Of a stretch of DNA of 64,000 nt, positions 35,733-44,975 are shown in pieces. Position 1 is the stretch's first letter. Each line of letters begins with the position of its first letter. The translations under genes and the position numbers were made by a program. Location: NCBI GenBank assembly GCA_965224595.1, contig OZ245058.1, forward strand, positions 1,860,001-1,924,000, read 5' to 3'. Below the pieces are notes generated by a model. It saw nothing but the letters and a program-made list of their open reading frames with translations. It was not told the DNA's origin and did not search any database. The stretch comes from Aliivibrio_A sp016764915. GTDB taxonomy: Bacteria; Pseudomonadota; Gammaproteobacteria; Enterobacterales; Vibrionaceae.

Positions 35733-36728
35733 ATGACTATCAAAGTAGGTATTAACGGTTTTGGCCGTATTGGACGTTTCGTTTTTCGTGCAGCAGCAGA
35801 ACGTGCTGACATCGAAGTTGTAGGTATTAACGACCTTATTGACGTTGAATACATGGCATACATGCTTAAATATGACTCAACTCACGGCCGTTTCAACGGT
35901 ACTGTTGAAGTGGTAGAAGGCAATCTTGTCGTTAACGGAAAAACGGTTCGTGTAACGGCAGAACGTAATCCAGAAGATCTTAAGTGGAACGAAATCGACG
36001 TAGACGTAGTTGCTGAAGCAACGGGTCTTTTCCTAGATGACGCAACTGCTCGTAAGCACATCACAGCTGGCGCTAAGAAAGTCGTTCTGACTGGTCCATC
36101 TAAAGATGCAACACCTATGTTCGTTATGGGTGTTAACCATATGAATTACGCAGGTCAAGATATCGTTTCTAACGCATCTTGCACAACTAACTGTCTTGCA
36201 CCCATCGCTAAAATTCTTAACGACAAGTGGGGCATCGAATCTGGTCTTATGACGACTGTTCATGCAACTACTGCAACTCAAAAGACGGTTGACGGTCCTT
36301 CTGCTAAAGATTGGCGTGGTGGTCGTGGTGCTTCTCAGAACATCATCCCATCATCAACTGGCGCAGCAAAAGCTGTAGGTAAAGTAATTCCTGAGCTTAA
36401 CGGCACTTTAACAGGTATGGCTTTCCGCGTTCCAACTGCAAACGTTTCTGTTGTTGACCTTACTGTTAACCTTAAAACTGCAGCAACTTACGAAGAGATC
36501 TGTGCTGAAATGAAGCGCGCTTCTGAAAATGAATTTGCTGGTGTTCTTGGTTATACAGAAGATGCGGTTGTTTCTCAAGACTTCATCGGTGAAGTTCAGA
36601 CTTCAGTATTCGATGCTAAAGCGGGTCTTGCACTAACTGACAAATTCGTTAAAGTTGTATCTTGGTACGACAACGAAATCGGTTACTCAAACAAGGTTCT
36701 TGACCTTGTTTCTTACATCTCTAAGTAA
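35733..36728 (+). CDS. gapA: Glyceraldehyde-3-phosphate dehydrogenase
   Basis: A 331-residue glycolytic enzyme. NAD fold VGINGFGRIGRF, catalytic Cys150 (SNASCTTNCLAP) and His177 (VHATTATQKTVDG). I chose ATG 35733 (GGAG 7-10 bases upstream), 25 codons inside the longest frame. Codon choice is strongly biased to a few codons per amino acid (GGT, GTT, AAC), as expected for a very highly expressed gene and unlike its neighbours. A strong terminator follows. Confidence 0.97.
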   Translation: MTIKVGINGFGRIGRFVFRAAAERADIEVVGINDLIDVEYMAYMLKYDSTHGRFNGTVEVVEGNLVVNGKTVRVTAERNPEDLKWNEIDVDVVAEATGLFLDDATARKHITAGAKKVVLTGPSKDATPMFVMGVNHMNYAGQDIVSNASCTTNCLAPIAKILNDKWGIESGLMTTVHATTATQKTVDGPSAKDWRGGRGASQNIIPSSTGAAKAVGKVIPELNGTLTGMAFRVPTANVSVVDLTVNLKTAATYEEICAEMKRASENEFAGVLGYTEDAVVSQDFIGEVQTSVFDAKAGLALTDKFVKVVSWYDNEIGYSNKVLDLVSYISK

Positions 36729-36741
36729 AACTTAGTTTTGT

Positions 36742-36769
36742 AAAAAGGCGACTTCGAGTCGCCTTTTTT
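36742..36769 (+). terminator. gapA terminator
   Basis: A perfect 10-base hairpin AAAGGCGACT/AGTCGCCTTT with a three-base TCG loop, followed by T's, 14 bases after the gapA stop. Confidence 0.93.
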
Positions 36770-36797
36770 GTATCTGTAATTTGCTATTATAACGGGT

Positions 36798-37688
36798 ATG
36801 ACGATGCAACTACGTAATCTTCCAGCCATTAGCACACTCTCTGATTCGGTCACCGTATGTGAATACAATGGTATTAAAATTGTAAGGGTGATTCATCAAC
36901 TGGCAGAAGCAGGTATCTCACTACACGGTGGGCACCTGATTTGGTTTAAACCCGCAGACCATAAGGATGTCATCTGGTTAAGTGAAGATGCCATTTTCAC
37001 AAAAGAGAAAGCGATCAGAGGCGGTGTTCCGATATGCTGGCCTTGGTTTGGCCGAATTGCTGAGCCAGCCCACGGTTTTGCTCGCACTTCAAACTGGACC
37101 CTAAGTGAGCATAAAGAGAGCGACAATGGGGTTATTATTAGTCTCACTCTTTCTCACAGTGAAGAGTCCTTATCGGTATGGCCACATCGCTTTTTAGCAA
37201 CACTAAATTTTGAGATAACAGAGAGCCTCAAAATTACTCTAGATGTGGCGAACTGTGATGATCATGAATGGCGCTTTAGCGGTGCGTTACACACTTACTT
37301 AAATCTGGCTGATATTCACGCCTCTACCGTCACTGGAATGGGTCCTGAATACATTGATGGCTTTGCTAACGAGACTGTCACCACAGGGCTCTCAGAGCTT
37401 AGAATAAATTCTGCAATCGACCGCGTCTATCTCAGGCCAACACCATGTATTAAGGTTAGTGACCCTGCATATGGACGTACACTCACCGTATGCAACCAGG
37501 GTGAAAATAGTGCGGTAATATGGAACCCATGGCTTGAAGGCTCTACGGTTATGGCTGATATGAATAACAACGGTTATCAAAGCATGCTCTGCGTAGAGTC
37601 AACGCTGCACACGAACTCTATTGAGCAAGGGAAAGTGCTTCAACCGGGTGAGCACTACCAGCTATGCACTTCGATTGGCATACAATAG
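36798..37688 (+). CDS. yeaD: D-hexose-6-phosphate mutarotase
   Basis: A 296-residue aldose-1-epimerase-fold protein. It matches YeaD by GGHLIWFKPADHKDVIWLS, RGGVPICWPWFG, the HGFAR motif near residue 93, catalytic His in ALHTYLNL and Glu in CVESTLH near the C terminus. It interconverts anomers of glucose-6-phosphate and lies directly behind gapA, as in E. coli. The gapA terminator separates them, so it likely has its own promoter. Confidence 0.92.
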   Translation: MTMQLRNLPAISTLSDSVTVCEYNGIKIVRVIHQLAEAGISLHGGHLIWFKPADHKDVIWLSEDAIFTKEKAIRGGVPICWPWFGRIAEPAHGFARTSNWTLSEHKESDNGVIISLTLSHSEESLSVWPHRFLATLNFEITESLKITLDVANCDDHEWRFSGALHTYLNLADIHASTVTGMGPEYIDGFANETVTTGLSELRINSAIDRVYLRPTPCIKVSDPAYGRTLTVCNQGENSAVIWNPWLEGSTVMADMNNNGYQSMLCVESTLHTNSIEQGKVLQPGEHYQLCTSIGIQ

Positions 37689-37710
37689 TTCAGAAATAAC
37701 GTTTTCAATA

Positions 37711-37748
37711 AAAAGCCCTAATTGAACATCAATTCAATTAGGGCTTTT
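37711..37748. terminator. Terminator between yeaD and ompV-like gene
   Basis: A perfect 16-base stem (AAAAGCCCTAATTGAA at 37711-37726 with its complement at 37733-37748) and 6-base loop, with A- and T-runs at the ends. It can serve both convergent genes. Confidence 0.93.
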
Positions 37749-37767
37749 AACATTCATATGCAAATCA

Positions 37768-38541
37768 TTAAAATACGTAAGAAGCACCGATGGTAGCGGT
37801 GCTACTGGTCGTATGCTCGATAATAGGGCTATTTTCTATATCGCCCTCTAAATTCAAATAACGAATACTACCCGTTAATCGAATATTTTTGGTTACAAAC
37901 ATATATGCGCTTAAACCAACAAAGAACTGACCATCCCAATCTGCATCAAATGCCTTAATCGCACCACCTGTTGCGGTAGATTCTGCTTGAGAGACACCAT
38001 ATAGATGATTATTGATTTTTTCACTATTGTACGAATAACCAATAGAAGGCGTTAAGCCCCAACCACGCATACGAATTGGTAGACGCCATGCCGCTTCAGC
38101 ATATAAGCCATTATGAGTACTGCCGATATCAGAACCCGCAGTTGCTTCAAACATTCCAACCATTGTAATCAGTTGATAACTCACACCACCAAGCACGGTT
38201 GATTTTCTCTCATCTAATAATTGCATATTAGCATTGGTCGAGTCATCAGGTTTAAAGGTACGCGGATCGTACATCAACCTAAACACGATATTTTGCGGCG
38301 ATCCTGCAGGGAGCATACGATAACCAGCACTAAATCCACGAAAAAAAACATGTTCTCCCTCATAACCCACCATAGGAATGCCAACTACGTTAGACGGGGT
38401 GTCTTGATAGATAACTGGAGAGTAAGAAACTGCTGCCCCTAATGACCATTGAGAATACGCAGCAAATAGAGGCTGACTGAACAATGACAACATAGAAAAC
38501 ATAAGTAATAATCGAATTTTTTTCACAATAATAACCGCCAA
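37768..38541 (-). CDS. MipA/OmpV family outer membrane protein
   Basis: A 257-residue protein with a signal peptide (cut near SQPLFAA) and a beta-barrel mature part ending in Phe (IGASYVF), the usual outer-membrane insertion signal. Features of the MipA/OmpV family: WSLGAAVSYSPVIYQDT at the start and alternating strands throughout. Vibrio OmpV is immunogenic; E. coli MipA scaffolds murein enzymes. The function of this copy is unknown. Confidence 0.85.
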   Translation of the reverse strand: MAVIIVKKIRLLLMFSMLSLFSQPLFAAYSQWSLGAAVSYSPVIYQDTPSNVVGIPMVGYEGEHVFFRGFSAGYRMLPAGSPQNIVFRLMYDPRTFKPDDSTNANMQLLDERKSTVLGGVSYQLITMVGMFEATAGSDIGSTHNGLYAEAAWRLPIRMRGWGLTPSIGYSYNSEKINNHLYGVSQAESTATGGAIKAFDADWDGQFFVGLSAYMFVTKNIRLTGSIRYLNLEGDIENSPIIEHTTSSTATIGASYVF

Positions 38542-38847
38542 ATTATTTAAAGATAACTATTCACCATTTGGTTTATAGTCTGGTGTACGTTAAAAATAAA
38601 CAGCAGTATACTGACTTATCAAATAAATGTAAGAGCGATTATTCACAAATCATATTAGAGCCAATAGAGAGTTAAACCTGGCAACGCAATCCAGTGCATA
38701 TAATCTACTGAAATACTCTCAAAGTTATTGAAATTTCATCTATTTCCCTACAAACTCCAAATAAGCGACTACCCTTAATAGTGAAGGTATGTAATTTAAA
38801 TCTGTATTCTCATCTCATTATTGTTGTTGGTTTAGGGGGCACTCGTT
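38542..38847. other. Divergent intergenic region before yeaG
   Basis: 306 bases with no gene. A strong ribosome site (AGGGGG) precedes yeaG. I looked for a sigma-54 -24/-12 pair, because yeaGH is nitrogen- and stress-regulated in enterics, and found no good match. Confidence 0.35.
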
Positions 38848-40782
38848 ATGACTATTTTTGACCATTTCCGTCAACGCTATGAAGAAGCAAAAGACGAAGA
38901 AATTTCACTGTTAGAGTTTCTTAACTTATGTAGAGACGATAAAAGTGTCTATGTCAATGCTGCAGAGCGACTTCTGCTGGCTATTGGTGAACCAGTACTT
39001 ATCGATACAGCACAAGATCCGAGACTGAGTCGACTGTTCTCTAATCGAGTAATTTCACGTTATAAAACCTTTGAAGACTTCTATGGTATGGAAGAGGCGA
39101 TTGAACAAATCGTATCTTACCTAAAACATGCAGCTCAAGGATTAGAAGAACGTAAACAGATACTGTATTTATTAGGTCCAGTCGGGGGCGGTAAATCTTC
39201 TTTGGCTGAAAAACTAAAAAGCTTAATGCAACAAAACTCCATCTATATTCTGTGCGCTAATGGTAAGCGAAGCCCTGTTAACGACCACCCATTTTCATTG
39301 TTTGATCCAAGTGAAGACGCACAACTGCTTAAATCGGACTATAACATCGCTGCCCGTTATTTAAATACCATCATGTCACCTTGGGCTGTAAAACGGTTGC
39401 ACGAGTTTGGTGGCGACATTACTAAATTTACCGTGATCAAAGTAAAACCATCCATTCTTGATCAAGTTGGTATAGCAAAAACAGAGCCCGGTGATGAGAA
39501 TAACCAAGATATCTCATCATTAGTGGGTAAAGTCGATATCAGGCAGCTAGAGCACTTCTCTCAAGATGATCCTGATGCCTACAGCTACTCGGGCGCTTTA
39601 TGTAAAGCCAATCAAGGCTTAATGGAATTTGTGGAGATGTTCAAAGCACCAATCAAGGTTTTACATCCACTGTTAACCGCGACCCAAGAGGGTAACTATA
39701 ACGGTACAGAAGGCCTATCAGCCCTACCATTTGATGGCATGATTCTCGCTCACTCAAATGAATCAGAATGGCTGACTTTTCGTAATAACAAAAACAATGA
39801 AGCATTTTTAGATCGCGTGTTTATCGTCAAGGTACCTTACTGTCTCCGTGTTTCTGAAGAGATCAAAATCTACAACAAACTATTGGAAAACAGTGAGCTA
39901 TCGAGAGCTCCTTGCTCCCCGAGCACTTTGGATATTTTGGCTAGATTCAGTGTACTTTCTCGCCTTAAAGAGCCTGAAAACTCTAACGTATACTCCAAAG
40001 TCAGAGTCTACGATGGCGAAACATTAAAAGACACCGATCCAAAAGCCAAATCTTATCAAGAGTATCGAGATTATGCAGGTGTCGATGAAGGGATGAACGG
40101 TCTGTCCACTCGATTTGCGTTTAAAATTTTATCTCGAGTCTTTAATTTTGACCAAACTGAAGTAGCCGCTAACCCTGTCCACCTATTTTATGTACTTGAA
40201 CAACAGATCGAGCGAGAGCAATTTCCGCAAGAGATGGCTGATAAGTACCTCGAATTCTTAAAAGGTTATCTCATTCCAAAATACGTCGAATTTATCGGCA
40301 AAGAGATTCAAACCGCTTACTTAGAATCTTATTCTGAGTACGGACAAAATATTTTCGACCGATACATCATCTATGCTGATTTTTGGATTCAAGATCAAGA
40401 GTATCGAGATCCCGATACTGGTCAGTTATTTGATAGAGCAGCACTTAACGGTGAATTGGAGAAGATCGAGAAACCAGCAGGAATCAGTAACCCTAAAGAT
40501 TTCCGTAACGAAATAGTCAACTTTGTTCTCAGAGCAAAAGCCGGAAATTCGGGCAGAAACCCAAGTTGGACAAGTTACGAAAAACTACGCACGGTTATCG
40601 AGAAGAAGATGTTCTCCAATACCGAAGAGCTACTCCCTGTTATCTCATTTAATGCTAAGACGTCAACAGATGAGCAGAAAAAACACGACGATTTCGTCGC
40701 TAGAATGATGGAAAAAGGTTACACATCAAAACAAGTACGCTTGCTATCTGAATGGTATCTCCGAGTGAGAAAATCTTCTTAG
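38848..40782 (+). CDS. yeaG: PrkA-family serine protein kinase/AAA protein YeaG
   Basis: A 644-residue protein with an N-terminal AAA-type domain (Walker A LLGPVGGGKSS, residues 109-118) and the C-terminal PrkA kinase-like region. YeaG works in stationary-phase and nitrogen-starvation survival in enterics, where it acts with YeaH. It heads a three-gene operon with yeaH (41 bases) and spoVR (22 bases). Confidence 0.94.
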   Translation: MTIFDHFRQRYEEAKDEEISLLEFLNLCRDDKSVYVNAAERLLLAIGEPVLIDTAQDPRLSRLFSNRVISRYKTFEDFYGMEEAIEQIVSYLKHAAQGLEERKQILYLLGPVGGGKSSLAEKLKSLMQQNSIYILCANGKRSPVNDHPFSLFDPSEDAQLLKSDYNIAARYLNTIMSPWAVKRLHEFGGDITKFTVIKVKPSILDQVGIAKTEPGDENNQDISSLVGKVDIRQLEHFSQDDPDAYSYSGALCKANQGLMEFVEMFKAPIKVLHPLLTATQEGNYNGTEGLSALPFDGMILAHSNESEWLTFRNNKNNEAFLDRVFIVKVPYCLRVSEEIKIYNKLLENSELSRAPCSPSTLDILARFSVLSRLKEPENSNVYSKVRVYDGETLKDTDPKAKSYQEYRDYAGVDEGMNGLSTRFAFKILSRVFNFDQTEVAANPVHLFYVLEQQIEREQFPQEMADKYLEFLKGYLIPKYVEFIGKEIQTAYLESYSEYGQNIFDRYIIYADFWIQDQEYRDPDTGQLFDRAALNGELEKIEKPAGISNPKDFRNEIVNFVLRAKAGNSGRNPSWTSYEKLRTVIEKKMFSNTEELLPVISFNAKTSTDEQKKHDDFVARMMEKGYTSKQVRLLSEWYLRVRKSS

Positions 40783-40823
40783 TAATTTGACTCACTAAGT
40801 TCATTACACATTCTGGAGGGGAT

Positions 40824-42092
40824 ATGGCCAATTTTATTGACCGTAGGCTCAACGGTAAAAATAAGAGCACTGTAAATCGTCAACGATTTTTGAAACGTCA
40901 CAAACAGCAGATTAAAGATTCAATATCTGATGCTGTGAATCAACGTTCAATCACGGATGTGAGTAGTGGTGAAGACATCACTATTCCATCCAAAGACATT
41001 ATTGAACCCACTTTTAGACACGGTAAAGGTGGGGATCAACAAACGATTCACCCTGGTAACGACAAATTTGTTCCCGGTGATCGTATAGAACGCCCGTCCA
41101 AAGGAGGAGGACAAGGTGCGGGCGAAGGTCAAGCAAGTGCTGATGGGGAAGGTGAAGATGAGTTTTCATTTCAAATATCGCAAAGTGAATACCTTGATCT
41201 ACTCTTTGATGACTTAGCGCTACCAAACATGCAAAAAAACCAACAAAATAAGGTGGTTGAGTGGAAGACATTTCGCTCTGGATTTAAATCTTCTGGCGTA
41301 CCCGCCAATATCTCTGTGGTGCGATCTTTACAGAACTCACTCGCTCGACGTACTGCGCTTACTGCAGCCAAAAAAAGAACATTACGACAGCTAGAAGAGA
41401 AACTGCTGCTATTAAAGAACCAAGAACCTGCACAACTGTTAGAGGAGGATAATTTAAAACAACAAATAGTCGAACTAAAAAAGGCGATTAGCAGAGTACC
41501 CTTTATTGATAGTTTCGATTTGAAATTCAAAAACTATGAACGTCGAGCTCTACCAAGCAGCCAAGCCGTCATGTTTTGCCTGATGGATGTTTCAGGCTCC
41601 ATGGACCAAGCGACCAAAGAGATCGCCAAACGTTTTTATATTCTGCTCTATCTGTTCTTAACACGAACCTATAAAAACGTGGATGTTGTTTTCATTAGGC
41701 ACCACACCCAGGCCAAAGAAGTAGATGAACAAGAATTTTTCTATTCACAAGAGACAGGCGGTACTATCGTCTCCAGTGCTCTGAAGTTAATGAGCGAAAT
41801 TGTTGAAAAGCGCTACCCGTCATCAGAGTGGAATATATACGCATCTCAAGCTTCAGATGGCGATAACTGGGCAGATGACTCCCCGAACTGTCGTGAGTTG
41901 CTTGAAAAGAAAATTTTGCCCATAACTCGCTACTACTCTTACATCGAAATTACTCGAAGAGCGCATCAAACACTGTGGAGAGAGTACGATTACCTTTGTG
42001 ACAATTATGATAATTTTGCTATGGAGAACATACGTTCTGTAGAAGATATCTTTCCTGTTTTCCGAAAACTGTTCAAAAAACAAGTGGAATAG
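40824..42092 (+). CDS. yeaH: DUF444 von Willebrand-type protein YeaH
   Basis: A 422-residue protein. Residues 60-110 are Gly-rich and probably disordered. The second half is a von Willebrand A-like domain with the metal site MDVSGSMDQAT near residue 254. The family always accompanies YeaG/PrkA and is thought to be its partner. Good ribosome site (GGAGGGG). Second gene of the operon. Confidence 0.93.
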   Translation: MANFIDRRLNGKNKSTVNRQRFLKRHKQQIKDSISDAVNQRSITDVSSGEDITIPSKDIIEPTFRHGKGGDQQTIHPGNDKFVPGDRIERPSKGGGQGAGEGQASADGEGEDEFSFQISQSEYLDLLFDDLALPNMQKNQQNKVVEWKTFRSGFKSSGVPANISVVRSLQNSLARRTALTAAKKRTLRQLEEKLLLLKNQEPAQLLEEDNLKQQIVELKKAISRVPFIDSFDLKFKNYERRALPSSQAVMFCLMDVSGSMDQATKEIAKRFYILLYLFLTRTYKNVDVVFIRHHTQAKEVDEQEFFYSQETGGTIVSSALKLMSEIVEKRYPSSEWNIYASQASDGDNWADDSPNCRELLEKKILPITRYYSYIEITRRAHQTLWREYDYLCDNYDNFAMENIRSVEDIFPVFRKLFKKQVE

Positions 42093-42114
42093 CTGAATTA
42101 AAAAGGAGAGTGCC

Positions 42115-43644
42115 ATGACTGCAAAGACCAAGAATAAACGGCTAAGTGATGGACCAGATTGGACGTTTGATCTTCTTGAAAAATATCACAAAGAGATTAA
42201 ACGAATTGCCAAGCAATATCGCTTGGACACTTATCCAAATCAGATAGAGATCATTACAGCTGAACAGATGATGGATGCATACTCCAGTATCGGCATGCCA
42301 ATCAACTATCAACACTGGTCATTTGGTAAAAAATTCATTGAAACCGAAAAGAACTATCGTCATGGCCAAATGGGATTAGCCTATGAGATAGTCATCAATT
42401 CTGACCCCTGTATTGCCTATTTAATGGAAGAGAACACCATTACTATGCAAGCGTTAGTCATTGCGCACGCATGTTACGGTCATAACTCTTTTTTTAAAGG
42501 TAATTACTTATTCCAAACTTGGACGGATGCCAGCTCGATTGTTGATTACCTACTGTTTGCCCGAAACTATATCTCCGAGTGTGAAGAGAGACACGGTCTT
42601 GAAGAAGTAGAATCCATTTTAGACTCTTGCCACGCGCTAATGAATTATGGTGTAAATCGTTACCAACGGCCGCAAAAGATATCGTTAACAGAAGAGTCTG
42701 CTCGTCAAAAAGATCGAGAAGATTACTTGCAATCACAAGTAAACTCATTATGGCGAACCATACCTAAAGCAGATAAAAGCGAAGAGAAAGAGTCCATTAA
42801 CTTTCCCAACGAGCCACAGGAGAACATTCTCTATTTCTTTGAAAAACATGCCCCTCTACTAGAGTCGTGGCAACGTGAAATAGTGAGAATAGTCAGAACC
42901 ATCAGTCAATATTTTTATCCGCAAAAACAGACGCAAGTCATGAACGAAGGGTGGGCAACATTTTGGCACTATACCATTATGAATCGCCTCTACGATGACG
43001 GTTTGGTGACAGAAAGTTTTATTTTAGAGTTTTTAAGCAGCCATACCAATGTGGTCGCTCAACCTGAATATGATAGTCAATATTACAGTGGTATTAACCC
43101 CTATGCGTTAGGGTTTGCCATGTTCCAAGACATAAGACGTATCTGTGAACACCCAACCGATGAGGACAAATTGTGGTTCCCCGATATTGCTGGTAGTGAC
43201 TGGTTAGACACTCTCCACTTCGCTATGCATAACTTTAAAGATGAGAGCTTCATTAGCCAATTTTTATCACCCAAAGTGATTCGCGATTTTAAGCTGTTTG
43301 CTGTTAACGACGATGACCACAAAAATTACTTAGAGATTGGCGCTATTCATAATGAAGAGGGGTATCAACGGGTAAGAGAAGTATTATCTGCCCAGTATAA
43401 CTTAAGTAATAATGAACCTAATATACAAATATGGAATGTTGATTTACGTGGCGATCGATCGTTAATACTTCGTCATATTCCACACAATAGAACACCTCTA
43501 TTTAACAACTGCGAAGAGGTAATGAAACACTGCCATCGTTTATGGGGATTTGATGTCATTTTAGAACAAGAGCAACCGAGCGGTAAGGCAACTATCGTGG
43601 CAAGTTGCCCGCCTCAAGAGAGTAAGTTTGAAGCAAAAACATAA
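42115..43644 (+). CDS. ycgB: SpoVR family protein YcgB
   Basis: A 509-residue cytoplasmic protein matching SpoVR: DGPDWTFDLLEKYHKEI at the start, IAHACYGHNSFFKGNYLF, and the conserved VMNEGWATFWHYTIMNRL with a metal-site-like HExxH-type arrangement of Glu and His. In Bacillus SpoVR affects spore cortex; in non-sporulating bacteria it is co-expressed with YeaG/YeaH under stress. Last gene of the trio, followed by a strong terminator. Confidence 0.94.
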   Translation: MTAKTKNKRLSDGPDWTFDLLEKYHKEIKRIAKQYRLDTYPNQIEIITAEQMMDAYSSIGMPINYQHWSFGKKFIETEKNYRHGQMGLAYEIVINSDPCIAYLMEENTITMQALVIAHACYGHNSFFKGNYLFQTWTDASSIVDYLLFARNYISECEERHGLEEVESILDSCHALMNYGVNRYQRPQKISLTEESARQKDREDYLQSQVNSLWRTIPKADKSEEKESINFPNEPQENILYFFEKHAPLLESWQREIVRIVRTISQYFYPQKQTQVMNEGWATFWHYTIMNRLYDDGLVTESFILEFLSSHTNVVAQPEYDSQYYSGINPYALGFAMFQDIRRICEHPTDEDKLWFPDIAGSDWLDTLHFAMHNFKDESFISQFLSPKVIRDFKLFAVNDDDHKNYLEIGAIHNEEGYQRVREVLSAQYNLSNNEPNIQIWNVDLRGDRSLILRHIPHNRTPLFNNCEEVMKHCHRLWGFDVILEQEQPSGKATIVASCPPQESKFEAKT

Positions 43645-43645
43645 T

Positions 43646-43676
43646 AAAAAAGCGCTATTAAATTAGCGCTTTTTTT
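43646..43676. terminator. Terminator between spoVR and fadR
   Basis: A perfect 12-base stem AAAAAAGCGCTA (43646-43657) with TAGCGCTTTTTT (43664-43675), 6-base loop. It serves the spoVR operon and probably the convergent fadR gene. Confidence 0.93.
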
Positions 43677-43696
43677 ACATTTTTTCACCGAATATT

Positions 43697-44536
43697 CTAA
43701 CTATGATCGTCAGCAAAATCACTTGGAAGTTTCGACTTCATTTGTTCCCAAATTGTGCCACTGGCGATGCCGTAATTACGGATAAGTAGCATTAACTCAT
43801 CACGACGCTCTTCTTTACAAAGCACTAATAAATCTTTATAAAAAACTAAAGAGAGCTCTCTTGCTTCAGGCGATGAGAAATAGAAGTTACCTACACGTGT
43901 ATACAATTTTTTAATGCCATTAAAGATCAGTCCATATATCGGATTACCCGATTTAAACGCTAATCCTTGGAATAACATATAATCATAGAAATTAAATGTT
44001 TTTGCTAACAAGAGACCTTGGCGCACACTGGCATCTTTCTCATTATCATCTTTTATAATGCCTTTTAATTTCTCAGCATAAGGCGACTTTTCAACAAACT
44101 CATCCCAGCTGTTTGACGAAATCAAATACTCTAATGATTCGATAACTCGAGAGATCACATCTATCGTTCCCTCTTTATCCACTTTAAAGGATTGACGCAT
44201 ATAGATGCAGCTAATATTAGTTCTTGCTGATAATAAATCTTCAACGATTACTGGTGCACGGTCTGGATCCAACGTCATCAGTGTGTCAAGTATATGCAGA
44301 CCTGACGTCTCCATATAATTATTCACCTTAGTTGGTTTACCATGTTGAATGGTTAACCAACCGTCTCTTGCTAATCTTTGCAGAACTTCCCGCAACGTAG
44401 TACGAGTAACACCTATCAACTCAGACAATTCGCGCTCAGCAGGTAAAATGGAACCCGGTGCAAAGCGACCATTCCAAATACTCTCGATGATATATTTCTC
44501 CGCAAAACTAGCGGGGCTCTTTGCCTTAATGACCAT
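43697..44536 (-). CDS. fadR: Fatty acid metabolism regulator FadR (long vibrio form)
   Basis: A 279-residue GntR-family regulator that responds to long-chain acyl-CoA. The N-terminal winged helix is nearly identical to E. coli (PAERELSELIGVTRTTLREV, then LTIQHGKPTKVNNY). E. coli FadR has 239 residues; the extra 40 fit the insertion in the ligand domain described for vibrio FadR (here roughly residues 135-175, around EKSPYAEKLKGIIKDDNE). I chose ATG 44536 because MVIKAKSP is the family N terminus. An operator for it lies before fadH in this window. Divergent from nhaB. Confidence 0.96.
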   Translation of the reverse strand: MVIKAKSPASFAEKYIIESIWNGRFAPGSILPAERELSELIGVTRTTLREVLQRLARDGWLTIQHGKPTKVNNYMETSGLHILDTLMTLDPDRAPVIVEDLLSARTNISCIYMRQSFKVDKEGTIDVISRVIESLEYLISSNSWDEFVEKSPYAEKLKGIIKDDNEKDASVRQGLLLAKTFNFYDYMLFQGLAFKSGNPIYGLIFNGIKKLYTRVGNFYFSSPEARELSLVFYKDLLVLCKEERRDELMLLIRNYGIASGTIWEQMKSKLPSDFADDHS

Positions 44537-44670
44537 GTGTTTACAATCCAAATTAAGTTAAATATCTGTAACAGATACTCATCATACCACCAGTTATTGA
44601 TAACAAGAAATTCTATACATTTCATACTTCTTAGTTATTGAAAGTGCTAAACCTTGAAAGTCACGAGCTT

Positions 44671-44686
44671 AGTGACATATGTCACA
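44671..44686. promoter_or_regulatory. CRP-like site in the fadR-nhaB divergent region
   Basis: AGTGACATATGTCACA differs from the CRP consensus TGTGA-N6-TCACA by one base and has the intact GTGA-N6-TCAC core. It is 135 bases from the fadR start and 290 from nhaB. An overlapping weaker repeat GTCAC-N7-GTGAC begins at 44660. Regulation by cAMP-CRP is inferred only. Confidence 0.5.
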
Positions 44687-44783
44687 ATAATCTCACCCTA
44701 TCTGCTATTGTGATCCCGAAATCAAAAAAAAACCTTTATTTTATTAACTCTTTGAAACACATTATTTGACATATTTGAAATTC

Positions 44784-44853
44784 GGGGTAGTGTCAAACGC
44801 TACTAAATATAAGCGTTGCTAAACAACGTACAAACTGCGTACGAGCCTACTCC
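44784..44853 (+). promoter_or_regulatory. Candidate structured leader RNA of nhaB
   Basis: Seen: a closing helix GGGGTAG (44784-44790) with CTACTCC (44847-44853), enclosing CGTTG/CAACG (44814-44818 with 44824-44828) and CGTAC/GTACG (44827-44831 with 44839-44843). The last two overlap by two bases and so exclude each other in part. An alternative 5' hairpin, GTAGTG with CGCTAC (44787-44803), competes with the closing helix. The whole lies 123 bases before the nhaB start. No known riboswitch class was recognised. The rest of the 439-base fadR-nhaB gap holds nothing else I can name. Confidence 0.4.
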
Positions 44854-44975
44854 ATCAAGTTCATATGTTGTTGCTTTAAATAAACGAGTTTTAAAAAATA
44901 CTGTTTTCCTGTTATTTAGGCCCAGTTTTTCCTACCTCGTATTACCCATTTTACTTACAGCAGAGATTTATAGTC

